This document shows positions 22,756 to 35,200 of a stretch of 64,000 nt of DNA, piece after piece. Below the pieces are notes generated by a model, which was given only the letters and a program-made list of their open reading frames with translations, searched no databases and was not told where the DNA came from. Both the position numbers and the translations under genes were made by a program. This DNA comes from Littorina saxatilis (Eukaryota; Mollusca; Gastropoda; Littorinimorpha; Littorinidae), in assembly GCF_037325665.1 (NCBI RefSeq), contig NC_090251.1, forward strand, positions 25,216,450 through 25,280,449. Reading direction: 5' to 3'. Every line of letters begins with the position of its first letter. Position 1 is the first letter of the stretch.

Positions 22756-25030
22756 TGATCGATAGATTTGTGTGACACCCACATCTGACTACACTGTAAA
22801 CAGGAGTGTTCCACCTTTAAATACATTTCTGTTACAAGTTTTGAACACGTTGTGACATAGTGCATAGTTCTACTGGTAAAAAGTAGCAGACATAAAACAC
22901 ACAAGCGTTCAAATGAACACTAGTGTTTATTATGTGCTCTAGCTAGTTTCACAAGTAGAACTATGTACTGTGTGTTCAAAAAAGAAACAGAAATGTGTTC
23001 AAAAGTGAAAACAATTTCTTAACAAGCCACTGCAGGTGACTATTAATTTACATGCAAGGCACAGCAAGTCCTTCTGACACAGTTTGAGTTACATTTAAAA
23101 AAAAAGAGAAGAATTTTAATATTGCAAAGTATATCTAAAACGGTGACTTCAGGCCTTATTTGAGTATTTGAAGCATACATTAGGAACTCAACAAAATACA
23201 TATAGCATTGGGTGTTGTTGAACATGGCACCAGACATATTGTAACACATTGTGATTTTTTTTCTCATGCATACTATAATACTTCCTAACTGGGACAACCA
23301 ATCTTTTAATGAATAATGAATAAACAGTTCAGGCAAGGTGCATCGGTCAAACTGAAATGTTACACACATGTTTTCAGATGGCAATGATTCAGGGCGTGCA
23401 AATCACAGTAGAAGTCCTCGTGATCTATTTGCATATCACAGGCAATTGTGGAGGCTATTAATATAATGTCATTTATGATTTTGAAAATAAGCAAACAGAT
23501 TATTTCACGCAAACACCCACGTTACCAAAGACACGCCTGCACTCAAATTCTTTTCCCTAGGATTACAATTCCTAGCTGTCTTTGCATACATTACCAAACG
23601 ATAACAACATTGCAAACGTTTTACATGACCATATACTACCAAACAACCAGCATACTACATTGTACATGAAGCTGGTTTGATTGCCTTCCGCGTGTACACA
23701 AATATAAAAAGGGGGAAACAAAAAGAAAAATACAGAAAAGCGAATATTTGGAACTGGAAGCAATATCTCTCATTCACATACACACATACCCTCTCTCTGA
23801 TTCATTCATTCATTCATTCTCCCTCTCTCAGAGGTTACAATAGATGAGAGAGAGAAATCTACCACAAACAAAATGACAAGGAAAGGCCACACATTTGTTA
23901 AAATGAAAAAGAAGCATGCATATATATATACATATATATAAAATATCATACAGTAGCAAGGGACACAACACAGTGTACTTAATATAAAAGCCTCATGAAT
24001 ATATTAAAAATGACAAGTACCATTAACAAAAATGTTGGTTTTAAATTGTGTTTTTTCTTCTGAAAGCCACATATTCCTGCTCAGAAGAGGTTTTCCTGAC
24101 AATGTTTAATCTTTTAGTCCCCAAGCCTGAAACTATTTGCAGGGAAACTCCATTATCAAAAGGACAAAAACTAATATCATATATAATTATGTATTCTTGT
24201 TCTGAGCACAAATAGAGCTATAATCCAATCCCTCCCTCCCCACCACACACACTTACAAACACAACATCCCACCAAAACAACAACCCCTCCCCCGTAACTA
24301 GAAAATAGAAAGAAACAAATAAACTTACATTCTTGTGATAATACATGACATGACACAAATGAGCTGTACAAACACAAATTGCAAATACTGGACACGACAC
24401 GCACAGCCTGATGTACATGAATGATTTTACTGACCATCCCCCCCCCCCCCCTCCCCCCCCCCCCCTACCCGTCTAACACACGCATACAGAGGCAAAGTAC
24501 GTCCTTTTGATTCTGACAGTTTACACGTGGTCTGACGGACAACAGCTCCCGTGACATTTTGACATTAAGATGTAACATTTTGTTCACATAAGACAGCAAA
24601 CTATCACTCAGCTACAGTACTAATCATTGGGGACGGTCTCATCATCACCGACACACACATTCACACACACACCCAACACCATCGCACATGCTTGTAATAA
24701 CATACATCATTACATGACACATATAAGTTATATGCAAACAAATGTTTGATTGTACACTGGAATAATACTATTGTAGCTAAAACGGGACATAACACACCCA
24801 GCCCGATGTGCACCAATGATTTTAAAACTTTCCATAATACTGGCCATCAACTCCTCCCCCCCCCCCCCCCCCCACACACACACCCGTCCGCATACACATG
24901 AAGCCTGACAATATTTACCAGCAGTTTACAAGTGGTGGTTGATGGACAACACTTCTTGTGAGTGTGACATTTTAATGTAAAGATGTTGATGGTTCTCTGT
25001 ACGACAACACACTGTTACTTAGCCACACTA
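22756..25030 (-). other. Probable 3' UTR and downstream flank of the SNARE gene
   Basis: This AT-rich stretch downstream of the SNARE stop codon has no supported exon. It holds C-runs near 24,439-24,465 and 24,857-24,873 and short CA tracts. A minus-strand AATAAA lies near 22,924-22,929. The true polyadenylation site cannot be told from sequence alone. Confidence 0.45.
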
Positions 25031-28000
25031 CTAATCACTTGGAATGCTTGGCAAGGCGTTGACTGTAGAATTATTTCCATGTCCTGAGGATGAGTCTTCC
25101 CATGGCTTCATGGTCACTGTCATAACACAAGAGAAGAAGAATAAAATTATGTTCTAGAACACTTTCAGCGATATCTCTCGTAATTATCACAACACACACG
25201 CAAACACTATTCTTCCCATTTTATCTGGAGCACATTAGTACCCGAGGAACCACACAATATCTCCTTCAATCTACGCTGTAATACCATCACCTCCTCCTCA
25301 ACCCCTCCCCCCCCCCCTCCACACCTAAAATAAAACAACATCAACAAAAATCACAAAAACATGGGTAAAAATACCTAAATACTATTGCCTCATGCAAAAA
25401 ATAAGTACTCTCTTTTTCACAAGCGACACACACACACACAAACACACATATACACCCAAACACCACACCACAGCTACAGAATAACAAATATATAAACAAG
25501 ACATACTGACCAACAACGATGATGGCAATGACGGCGAGAATGCCCAGGATGACAAAAGCGATGATACAGTTCATGCGACAGTTCTGCCAGCACATCTTCC
25601 GCCGCACCTGAGTCGCTCGTCTGCTGAAATGATGCGATCCCGACTGCAGCTCCTCTGGTGATCAGAAACAGAAGAAACAAGATGAGATTTTTGTGAGCAT
25701 GGTCTACAGAAAAAAAATCTGCTTGCTCGTTCATTACAACCCATTTCAAAGTTGTAGAGAAATACCTCTGTGATCATGCTTGCAAGTTTAATTTCAGTCT
25801 TTTACCTGACTGGCAGTGGTCCAGATGCTTTGTTCTGAAAACAATACTCTGCTCGATTGTTTTTGATTTTTTATCTCCATGTTCCAATCTTCTCCCTCTC
25901 GTGATAGTTTGTAAAACAGTGTTGCTCATTATGTGGGGGAAATAATATGTATCACCTATCTTATGTCGTTACAGGTGGAAGCAGTTCAGTACAACTCTAT
26001 TAGCGCAAATAATGTTGTCACTGGCGGCGACCCTTGGGTCTCTTCATTCTGCGACTTCAAGGTTGACAACGTTCCCTCTATTCTGGATTTCTAAATTCAA
26101 TACTGGTCAAAGCCCAACATTCAGCCTGTTGAAAGAATTGTGAACAACCTCAGAGATCATGAATTAAAAAATAGTACAGTGGAACCCCCATTTTAAGACC
26201 TGCAAAAATCTGAGAAAATCAGGTCTTATAGGGAGTCTTAAATTGAGGGGTCTTGAAGGGAGTCTTAAATTGAGGGGTATTGAAGGGAGTCTTAAATTGA
26301 GGGGTCTTGAAGGGAGTCTTAAATTGAGGGGTCTTAAAGGGAGTCTTAAATTGAGGGGTCTTGAAGGGAGTCTTAAATTGAGGGGTCTTGAAGGGAGTCT
26401 TAAATTGAGGGGTCTTGAAGGGAGTCTTAAATTGAGGGGTCTTGAAGGGAGTCTTAAATTGAGGGGTCTTGAAGGGAGTCTTAAATTGAGGGGTCTTGAA
26501 GGGAGCCTTAAATTGAGGGGTCTTGAAAGGGGGGGTTCCACTGTTTCAGATCATGTCTCATGTCTGGAGATCGCCAATCCTCTTTCCGCACTCCGTGACT
26601 TTCTTCTGAATCGGGGATCAGGATCTAAAAGTACTGGACCCTGTCTGACGATTGTCAATCCTCTCTCTTTACTAATTGACTTTCTTTGGACACAGAATCT
26701 GTCATGGGAGTCTAACTGTAACAGAGCCTCTTTCCCTGCAAGCATTACTTGATCATGTCTCTAGATCATCTGACTTTCTGTAAACAGAGATCATGAAATA
26801 AAAGTAGCTACCTGATCCTGTCTGAAGATTGTCAATCCTCTCTCTTTACTAACTGACTTTCTTTGAACACAGAATCTATCATGGGAGTCTAACTGTAACA
26901 GAGCCTCTTTCCCTGCAAGCATTACTTGATCATGTCTCTAGATCATCTGACTTTCTGTAAACAGAGATCATGAAATAAAAGTAGCTACCTGATACCGTCT
27001 GAAGATTGTCAATCCTCTCTCTTTACTAACTGACTTTCTTTGAACACAGAATCTATCATGGGAGTCTAACAGTAACAGACCTGACCGTGTCTGAAAATCA
27101 TCAATCCTCTCTCTGCGCTTGGCGACTTTCTTTAAACAGAGATCATGAAATCTAACTGATTACCTGATCGAGTCTGGAGATCAATAATCCTCTCACCGTG
27201 CTTGACCACTTTCTTCGAACAGAGATCATGAAATCTAACTGATTACCTGATCGTGTCTGGAGATCATCAATCCTCTCTCCGCGCTCGATGACTTTCTCCA
27301 CATTGTCCTTCAGCAGGTGAGTGACCTCACTCACATCCGCTTCTAGCCGGCCCAGGTTTTCTGTGCGTCCTGCCCTGAAATAACACAACACGCGAAACAC
27401 TTAGTTTGTTCAGAGCATATGTCCCGTCCTGAAATGACACATCCCACCTTTTTTACATTTTTTACTTGCACAGAAGGGGTGTAATTTGACACAAAATGGG
27501 TGCGTTTCCCGGAAGCATTTTCCCTATACAGCACCTGAAAAAGGGGAGATCATATTTCCTGGTGGTTTTCCTCGATCTCATTGTAATGTGAGTTGTGACA
27601 ATATGCCACATCTTGGAAAATAAAGTTTGTACACATTTTCTGACAGTTTAAAAATGATCTCATGCAACCCTTGAATGAAGTGCAGAAAAGATGACATTTT
27701 TGTTAAAGTTATACTTAAATATAATGAACTGCAATAACGACATGCAGCAGAAACATTTATATATTCTGTAGATTTGTCGACAATGTCGACACATGGCATG
27801 GTAATTGGTATGAAATTTCTATGACAACCCATTTGGTATCACCTTTCCTGCGAGCTGTTTAAACAATACACATGCTCACCCCTTGTCGGGTATAACTTCT
27901 ATAAGTCAATCAAATAAAGTATTCCTTTGATCTCATTTTTGTTTTACTTTTAGGAAGGAGTATAACAAAAAGCACGTACAGCAACTGTGCTCAGGAGATA

Positions 28001-28507
28001 CATGATGGAACATCAGAGATTCAGAGCAACCCCTTCAGACTTTTGGCTAAGTCCTGATCTTTGCAGCTTTGTCAGTTTAACTCAGCTTCATAGTTGATTT
28101 CACATTACCATTGGACCACAACTATACACGCTCAGTGGTGTTTTTTTTAAGGTATCAGCGTTCTGAAATATTTCTTTCCACAGTGTTGTGTACTTCTGTT
28201 TAATTGCATTCTGTGGGAGGTCTGTATAACATTACTTTCGATCAGAAATAGAAATTGCCCATGCACCTTAATTTTCACAGTAAATAACTAAATTTCAGTC
28301 ACACTCAGTGACTCACACTAGTCACATCTTGATTTTCTTGGTATCGAGGTATGGATACTCCATTTTTTTCTCACTAGCATGATATCTAGAGAACCTCCTC
28401 ATATTTTGGAGACGCTGATCATTGATATGAATTACCAATTTTATTCTCTCTGTCATCGCCTGACCGCATTTTGCTAAAGAGACGTACCGATGATCACATG
28501 TTGGCAT
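25031..28507 (-). CDS. R-SNARE, VAMP4/VAMP8-like
   Basis: Vesicle-associated R-SNAREs pair with Q-SNAREs to fuse membranes. Four coding pieces join in phase on the minus strand: 28,507-28,488, 27,374-27,247, 25,654-25,511 and 25,116-25,031, predicting 125 residues. The SNARE motif reads GRLEADVSEVTHLLKDNVEK, VIERGERIDDLQTRSEELQS, with the zero-layer Arg in ERG. Then come VRRKMCWQNCRMN and a transmembrane helix (CIIAFVILGILAVIAIIVV). KVIERGERxDxL resembles VAMP4, while the short N-terminus resembles VAMP8. The last exon adds a 28-residue luminal tail (VTMKPWEDSSSGHGNNSTVN then ALPSIPSD) with an N-glycosylation sequon, longer than in most VAMPs. The first exon (ATG in 28,535-28,488) rests on matching phase and a GTACGT donor only; the other three are firm. 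Confidence 0.8.
26177..26543. mobile_element. MITE with CAGTGGAACCCCC ends and a 27-bp internal minisatellite
   Basis: The ends CAGTGGAACCCCC and GGGGGTTCCACTG are inverted repeats. Between them a 27-bp unit (GTCTTAAATTGAGGGGTCTT plus seven bases) is repeated about 11 times from 26,226. It seems to have grown from one end, since AGGTCTTA and GTCTTAAA recur in the left end. The long ORFs on both strands are repeat artefacts. It lies in the second-last coding intron of the SNARE gene. Confidence 0.75.
26548..27240. repeat. Degenerate copies of a SNARE exon edge and donor
   Basis: At least six segments (near 26,548, 26,636, 26,812, 26,990, 27,081 and 27,164) resemble the 3' part of the SNARE exon at 27,247-27,300, read on the minus strand as GAAAGT...GAGAGAGGATTGATGAT... 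followed by the donor. The two nearest copies, at 27,164 and 27,081, are the closest matches. A longer unit of about 178 bp is itself duplicated at 26,812 and 26,990. Confidence 0.75.
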
Positions 28508-28535
28508 CTTTGGAATGGAATCAAAGATTTTCCTT

Positions 28536-29620
28536 CTAAAGACAGAGTGAGCGCTGTAAATGTAATCTACTCTTGGCTGATCGTGGCTATAGTTCTCATG
28601 AACGACAGAAACAAGTTTCTCTCACAGAAAGTCATCATCAGCAATTATCACCTCATTAAACACTTACATTTTGTCTGTCTGATGTTAGATTTGCCCACCT
28701 CTTCGGGTACATGTGCACCTGAATGGCTCACAACAATGGGATCAGCTGACTCCGAATCATTGCCGCCAGGCGTTTTTTGCGTTGTCGTAAAGCTATGCTT
28801 AATCTGTCAAACTTCCACTTGCCTTGAAAAACCCACCAGTTACGCACAACTTGCCAAAGTATTAAATAATTTGACTGTTAAAACCTTCATCAAATATAAT
28901 GCAACTCTTGAAATAGGACAGAAAAAATGACTAAGCGCAGTAATTTACCCAAATAGTAGAATTGTATCAAAATAATAACTTTAAGTAAAAAGAAACATAT
29001 GTTCGAATGAATCGTGTCAGGTATTTTCCCTTTATCTTGACATGTTTAATTGACGAATTTGTACTACACGTAAATGAGGCTGTTCTACTGTATTGTTATT
29101 CTGACATTTTGTTCTTTACTCAAGAATATTCTAAAGAGCACCAGCTTTCAATATTCCCCATGGATCTTATATTCATTCCAGGGCTTGTCCTGTTGTACGT
29201 TCAATAAATTCAATCCATATATTTTGATATCATGGTCATGGTTCCAAAACGAACTACAATATAACAAAACAACTATCAGCAATTATCACGGTAAGGCCAT
29301 TATGAATCGCCTTCCTTTTCCTTCTATCAATAGCCTTAATTTGTTCCTATACATTTTTTTAGCATGTATATTTCACAGCATTGATTTTCACTGGTCTTTG
29401 TCATTTTATACATACTGTAATTTGGCAGGGTTGTTGAAGATCACGGGTACAGCACAGGCTGCTGCTCTTGAGGCATTTTTACCAGATGGTGTCAGAAATC
29501 TAAATCTAAATAATATCTGTTATGGTGTGTCGTAGTCTTCCATGTGCACCATCTTGCTTAAACTTAAATCATGTGTAGATTTTAAAGATAAAAAAGCATC
29601 ACTATAAAGAAGCAACAACA
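28536..29620. other. Spacer between the divergent genes
   Basis: AT-rich with no supported gene. It should contain the SNARE promoter, but no distinctive element was recognised. Confidence 0.4.
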
Positions 29621-29621
29621 T

Positions 29622-29622
29622 T

Positions 29623-29684
<62 letters not shown>

Positions 29685-29735
29685 AAGGACAATTCTATGC
29701 ATTCTTTCTCTACCCTTTCTCTCTACCCCCCCCCC

Positions 29736-29770
<35 letters not shown>
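29622..29770. repeat. (CAA)n and (CT)n microsatellites
   Basis: About 62 bp of (CAA)n is followed, after a short gap, by nine C and a (CT)n tract. The leucine-run ORF on the minus strand is the (CAA)n read backwards. Confidence 0.95.
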
Positions 29771-29773
<3 letters not shown>

Positions 29774-29821
29774 CATACACATATCTATTGGGTGGGGGGT
29801 CTTTTATTGTCCCCAACATTT

Positions 29822-29965
29822 ATGTATTTATGTAATGAGTCTTTTTAGTAGTAGTTGTAGTAGTAGATTAGTCCCTCTTTAGGGGCAGGGCCAGATGCAA
29901 AAAAGCATAATTATCTATACTTATTCTTGTAACCCTCGAAAAATGAAGAATTGACATGGTCATAA
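29822..29965 (+). mobile_element. LINE 3' tail, second copy
   Basis: ATTAGTCCCTCTTTAGGGGC, AGGGCCAGATGCAAAAA and TTGTAACCCTCGAAAAATGA match the 3' UTR end of the LINE at 13,270-13,825. Only the tail is present. Confidence 0.65.
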
Positions 29966-30194
29966 TTGTCATTGTCTAGTCTCTTTTTCCAAAAACAAAT
30001 AGTTTAGTCATTCACTTTACATGAACATATATATTCATACATGCAGGGAGGATGTAGAGTTGGGTGGGGCGTGTGCGACGGGTGCTTTTCTGTTTGGTTC
30101 GTAATTTATATCAACCTGGTCGTTTTTCTTACCCTTTTCTATGTTTAGAGACATTTGTCGACTTTTTTGCGACATCAATTCATATTTCTGGTGA

Positions 30195-30202
30195 TGACGT
30201 AA
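30195..30202 (+). promoter_or_regulatory. CRE/ATF-like site upstream of importin
   Basis: TGACGTAA lies 88 bp upstream of the importin ATG, in the GC-richer stretch that should be the core promoter or 5' UTR. It matches the ATF/CREB half-palindrome class. Position and motif only; no proof of use. Confidence 0.3.
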
Positions 30203-30289
30203 GAGCCTCTCTCTTCGCGCGTAGCCCATCGACATTGCACGCGGTCTGGCCGTTGGACAGAAGAACTTTTTTTTCGATAGCCAGCAATC

Positions 30290-32206
30290 ATGGATGTGGC
30301 CAAACTTGTTGACGTTCTTCGGGCCACTCTGGACCCTAATCTGCGTGAGGAAGCAGAAAAACAACTGACAGAGGTGAGAACTTGCTCAAGATGGCGATCT
30401 AACAAATCCCATGGTCTAGCCGTAGCACGTGTCACCGCTGAAATTGATAACATGAATCGGTAAATGTTATGATATATCGACATTGTTAGTCTCTATTGAC
30501 GTTTTTCTTGTGTTTTTTTGAACAAAGTGATCACGAATATTATGCAATAAATACGAAAAAGTAATATTGTGCCAAGAAATTAGTCATTTTAATTAGGCTA
30601 GTCATCCGAGAACCATTCAATTTCAAGTCAACTGCTCAGTTTATCAGTTTCAAGAATACATTCTGTGAGTGTGGACAGTGGAAGTGGCATCATATGCTGA
30701 CACTGTCAGAAAGCTAATTTTTCTACCCCTTTTCAAGTACACAGGCTGCATGAGATTGAGAGTAAAATTCTCATTTGATTTAGGCTACTGATTTAGGTCA
30801 GCGACACACTTCCACTCTAGTTCCCTGGTTCCCTGGAGATTGCATTTCTAACACACCTAGGAACCCATTCGATTTCACCGTATTTTCTACGCATAATTGT
30901 CTAGAACACGATCACTACGGTCAGTGGGGAAAAAATACGAGTCCGAGAAAAATTCCAAGAATACTTTCTAATTCTATACTATACAAACGCATTTCCAAGT
31001 TGATCGAGGTATGTTGACACATGTTTACAGTTTTTGTCAGTAGGGCCTAACCATTGAGAGAAGCATTTGTTTTGAATGTATTGATAAACATAATTTATAA
31101 CGATGTGAAGGACTGGTGTGAAGCATGCTTGAAGTTGAATCATGGATGTTCAAATGATTGGATTTGATTGGATTGGATAAGATAAATTTACAGTCCAGTG
31201 AGGTTACCTTCATGGAAATTCGGGCTGCTTTCTCCCCGGGGAAAGCGAGCTGCCATACATACGGCGCTACCCATATTTTTTTTCCTGCATGCGTGTATTC
31301 ATGTTTCCTGAGACTTAATGCCGTGTGAGATGGATTTTTTTAACTTTATTCCAAGTCCCACGGGTATTTGATGGACATTTTTATCTATGCCTATACAATT
31401 TTGCCAGGAAAGACCCTTTTGTCAATCGTGGGATCTTTAACGTGCACACCCCAATGTAGTGTACACGAAGGGACCTCGGTTTTTCGTCTCATCCGAAAGA
31501 CTAGCACTTGAACCCACCACCTAGGTTAGGAAAGGGGGGAGAAAATTGCGGCCTGACCCAGGCCTGAACACGCAACCTCTCGCTTCAGAGCGCAAGTGCG
31601 TTACCACTCGGCCACGCAGTCCCCTGATGTGTGGAGGAGTACTCTTATTTTTCTGAAAATACACCATATAAAAAAACTGCAATGGCTATTTTGCCGGTAC
31701 CGGTTACGGTAGAGGCTATTTTGCCGGTTGGACGCTGCTGAAGCTAGTAAAGTGAAACGTCTAGTCGGATTCTCCATCTCACAAAGGCAATACACAAGTA
31801 ATCTTCAATATTTGAATTTCTGATGTGCAAACTTCAAATGCAATTACAACCTTGTCTTAGGCCAAAAAAAAAAATTGTCTGTTTAGGGTAACCCGACCGA
31901 CCCTATCGATTTGGCGCCGACCCAAAAACTTTTTTTTGATTTCAAAAAAAAAAAAAAAAAAAAAGAGGTAAAAATGCTAAAAAGAGACATTTGGCGTTTC
32001 TTTCTCTCTGTTTTATTTATACGTTAGTTTTGAAACATGTATTCATCAAATATAAGGAGTGAATGTTCAGCCAACAATGTTCATTTACACACACACACAC
32101 ACAAAAAAAAAAAAAAACTTTACCTACCTACCGACCCTACTTTTTTTGGTCATGTTACCCTAAACAGACAATTTTTTTTTTTTGGCCTTATACACGAATA
32201 AAAGCC

Positions 32207-32265
<59 letters not shown>

Positions 32266-35200
32266 CCAAATACACTAATTTAACTGGCAAATATTCGATG
32301 ATCTCTATGCAAGGAATTAAATACTGGTTATTGTCTCTCTATGATCATTCTCGCTGACTCTCTGTCTCTATGTGTGTGTCATGAATCACATGAAATAGAT
32401 TGAATATACGGACGTTGAATATACAACAAGTCATCGTCACATCTCTCTCTCTCTATGATCATTGCCGCTGACTCTCTGTCTCTATGTGTGTGTCATGAAT
32501 CACATGAAATGGATTGAATATACGGACGTTGAAAATTGAATATACAACAAGTCATCGTCACATCTCTCTCTCTATGATCATTGTTGCTGACTCTATGTCT
32601 GTGTGTGTGTGTGTGTGTCATTCATAGCAGTTCCTGCAGAACCAGAACTTGGTTTTTGGTCTTGAGCGTTTTCCAGCGCATTGCAGATGGAGGGATCTGA
32701 GACATGAATCACATGAAATAGATTGAGTATTCAACAAGTCATCGTCACATAGTGCACACACAGTACGGAGAGAAGACCGTATAGCCGAGTAGACGTGTTG
32801 GACGGCTGTCCAACCGTCCGTGTCGAAATATCGCCGAACTTTCATGATGGATATATGTTCACGTCCAGTACTGCTGTGGGTACAACCGAAGGTACCTGCT
32901 CAACGGATTCCTCTGAAAGAAGTTCGCCTTTCAGAGCACGGATTGAGAGAGAGGGAGAGATATGGCTTTTATTCGTGTATAAGACAAAGTTTTGAGAGAG
33001 AGCCTCTACCGGCAAAATAGCCTCTACCGTAACATATCGTTATTTTGCCAGTACCGGCAACGTAGCCTACAAAAAAAATTGTTTGATAATACATAAGTGC
33101 AAAACAGGGGTTCCCAGGTCTGCATAAGAAAATGTTAGGTTGTGCATCACTCTGTCAGGCATGGGAATTGTCCGCCGAACGGCGGATTTGCGCCGAATTT
33201 TTTTATTTGTTCCGCCGAAAATGCAAAAGTGTCCGCCGAAAAAATAAAGGGGGGGAGGCACACAAAAAAAGCACCGGTTACTTTGGCCTTTGCGCAAAAG
33301 CCCGCGAAAACTTTCCGTACTTTGTTCACGCACTGCTACCACCCGCCTCAGTTATTGAACTTTTATGTTTGAAAGTAAACCAGATTGCACAGATTGTGTT
33401 ACAAGTTACATTTTCCTGTTTGTCTCAACAGATCAATTTTTTTACAAATTTAAACCATATAATACATGTATATATTTTTTTTTTCAAAAAAGCAAAAATT
33501 GGTAAATTTTTGTACTAAAAACTCTGATTCTAAAAACAGAATTTAATGGCAAACTTGGAGCTCAGATGACACCAGATTGCACCATCTGGGTTCTTTGGAG
33601 AAACAAAATTTCCGGGGGTGCATGCCCCCGGACCCCCCTAGAAAGGCTAGGCGCTTCGCGCCGTCGACTTGACGCTTCGCGTCTTCAGTTATAAATTTTC
33701 CGCCTTTTTTACAATTTTCAATTCCCATGCCTGTCTGTTTCCATGTGGAAGGGAAGTTGATACTATTACTATCACATTCACAATGGGTGATATCTCAACA
33801 TTTTTACTTTTCTTTCACCGTTTCAAATTTTCAGTTTCAGTATGCAACTTCCCTTCTGCATGGATAGCTGTACCGCATGCTTTGCCATGCTTTGAAGTTT
33901 GCGAGAGCTTGGAATACCGATAGGATCTATAATCTACAGACCCTATCGGTATTCCAAGCTCTCAAAGCAAGCGGTACAGCTATCACGCGCCAGCTACAAC
34001 AGCCGAGGGACGTAGTTCTTGCGAAGTTCAAAGCATAACAAAGAGCGTGTCTCGCGGATATCTCACGAGAGATTCTCAGATACCGAAAAGGTCTTACTGC
34101 ACGAGACAGTCGGTGAAGTGAGGCCGAGGGTGATTCAACTGATTAGAGAATGGCATCAGTACAAAATAAAAGATTACAACTGTTCAAATTAGGTCAATAG
34201 ACCTTTCTAATTAGTTTAATTGATTAAACAAATTTTCTTGTGAGTTTTGCAGTTTTTAATGTGATTTTGTGGAACAGGTAGGGGTACCATTATTTTGTGT
34301 TTATTTGTGCATGACATGACTAAGAGGTATTGCTATTATGTGTGTGCAGGTTCACAAGATCATTGGCTTTGCTCCAGTTCTTCTGCAGGTGGTGATGACA
34401 GACCAGATAGACATGCCGGTCAGACAGGCAGGTGAGGTCACCAGTCCCACTCCCACTCAATATCACCGCCATGACTCATTCATTGCCTGCTATATAGGCC
34501 CTTCAGTATCTTGTTTAATGCTAGAAACTCAAAATCTTTTGCCTTTGATAAAGAGGAAGAAATTATAAGACCTATCAAGAGAATCTGATAGTCGCACACA
34601 CAACTGAACAGGCTTGCTTGACACACTCACTAATAGTTTCAAATTTAAATTTCATCCCCTGGCGTTTGTGTTTGCAGGTGTGATCTACCTTAAGAACATG
34701 ATAACGCAGTTCTGGTCAGAGAAAGAGTTGGAAAACCCAGCAGATCCAGTTCCCTTCAGCATCCATGAACAGGACAGGAAACCCATCAGGGAGAACATTG
34801 TGGAGGCCATCATCCACGCTCCTGACCCTGTCAGGTAGATACCGAAGTCATGCAGTGTCATGGGGGGGAGGTGTGCACGAATAAAAAAAAAAATATGAGG
34901 TTCAACTGGCTCATTGGACAAGTGACTAGTTAGTATAAGTCCAGAAGGATTTCTGTTGCCAGTTCCGACTAACCTGACTCTTTCAATGCCTCTGCCTGTG
35001 ATGATGAGAGATGATGGTGGTGTCTGTGTTTTTTTCTAGCCTGGGCTGAGTTAGCGTAATGAATGAGGAAACGAGGCTGTGTTTGATACATGTGCAAAAA
35101 CATCTTCATGTGTTTTTCACAGCAACTCACTAGTCTTGAAAGGCAGAAAAGTGTTCGAGACCAGTCTTATGTCCCTTTGAATTTTGTAGGCTGTGGCTAT

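Larger units (their letters stand above)
31684..33067 (-). mobile_element. Transposon-like element with PHD-finger ORF
   Basis: The left end GGCTATTTTGCCGGTACCGG and the right end (inverted GGCTACGTTGCCGGTACTGG) are inverted repeats. Both are followed by GTTACGGTAGAGGCTATTTT. Between them lie the PHD-coding segment (32,618-32,845, minus), tandem repeats derived from it, and a younger GGCC-ended MITE (31,860-32,187). The rest of any transposase is missing, so this is probably a deletion derivative. Confidence 0.5.

Noticed and set aside
26226-26529. CRISPR-like array
   Set aside because: The 27-bp units are contiguous with no spacers, and the context is a eukaryotic MITE.
28660-28790. Possible upstream SNARE exon coding NDSESADPIVVSHSG-like sequence
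   Set aside because: It has acceptor- and donor-like borders but its end phase does not match the next exon, and no Met or family match is visible.
30035-30364. 109-codon minus ORF across the importin start
   Set aside because: It overlaps the importin first exon and promoter in antisense and shows no family resemblance. I could not link it in phase to the SNARE gene.
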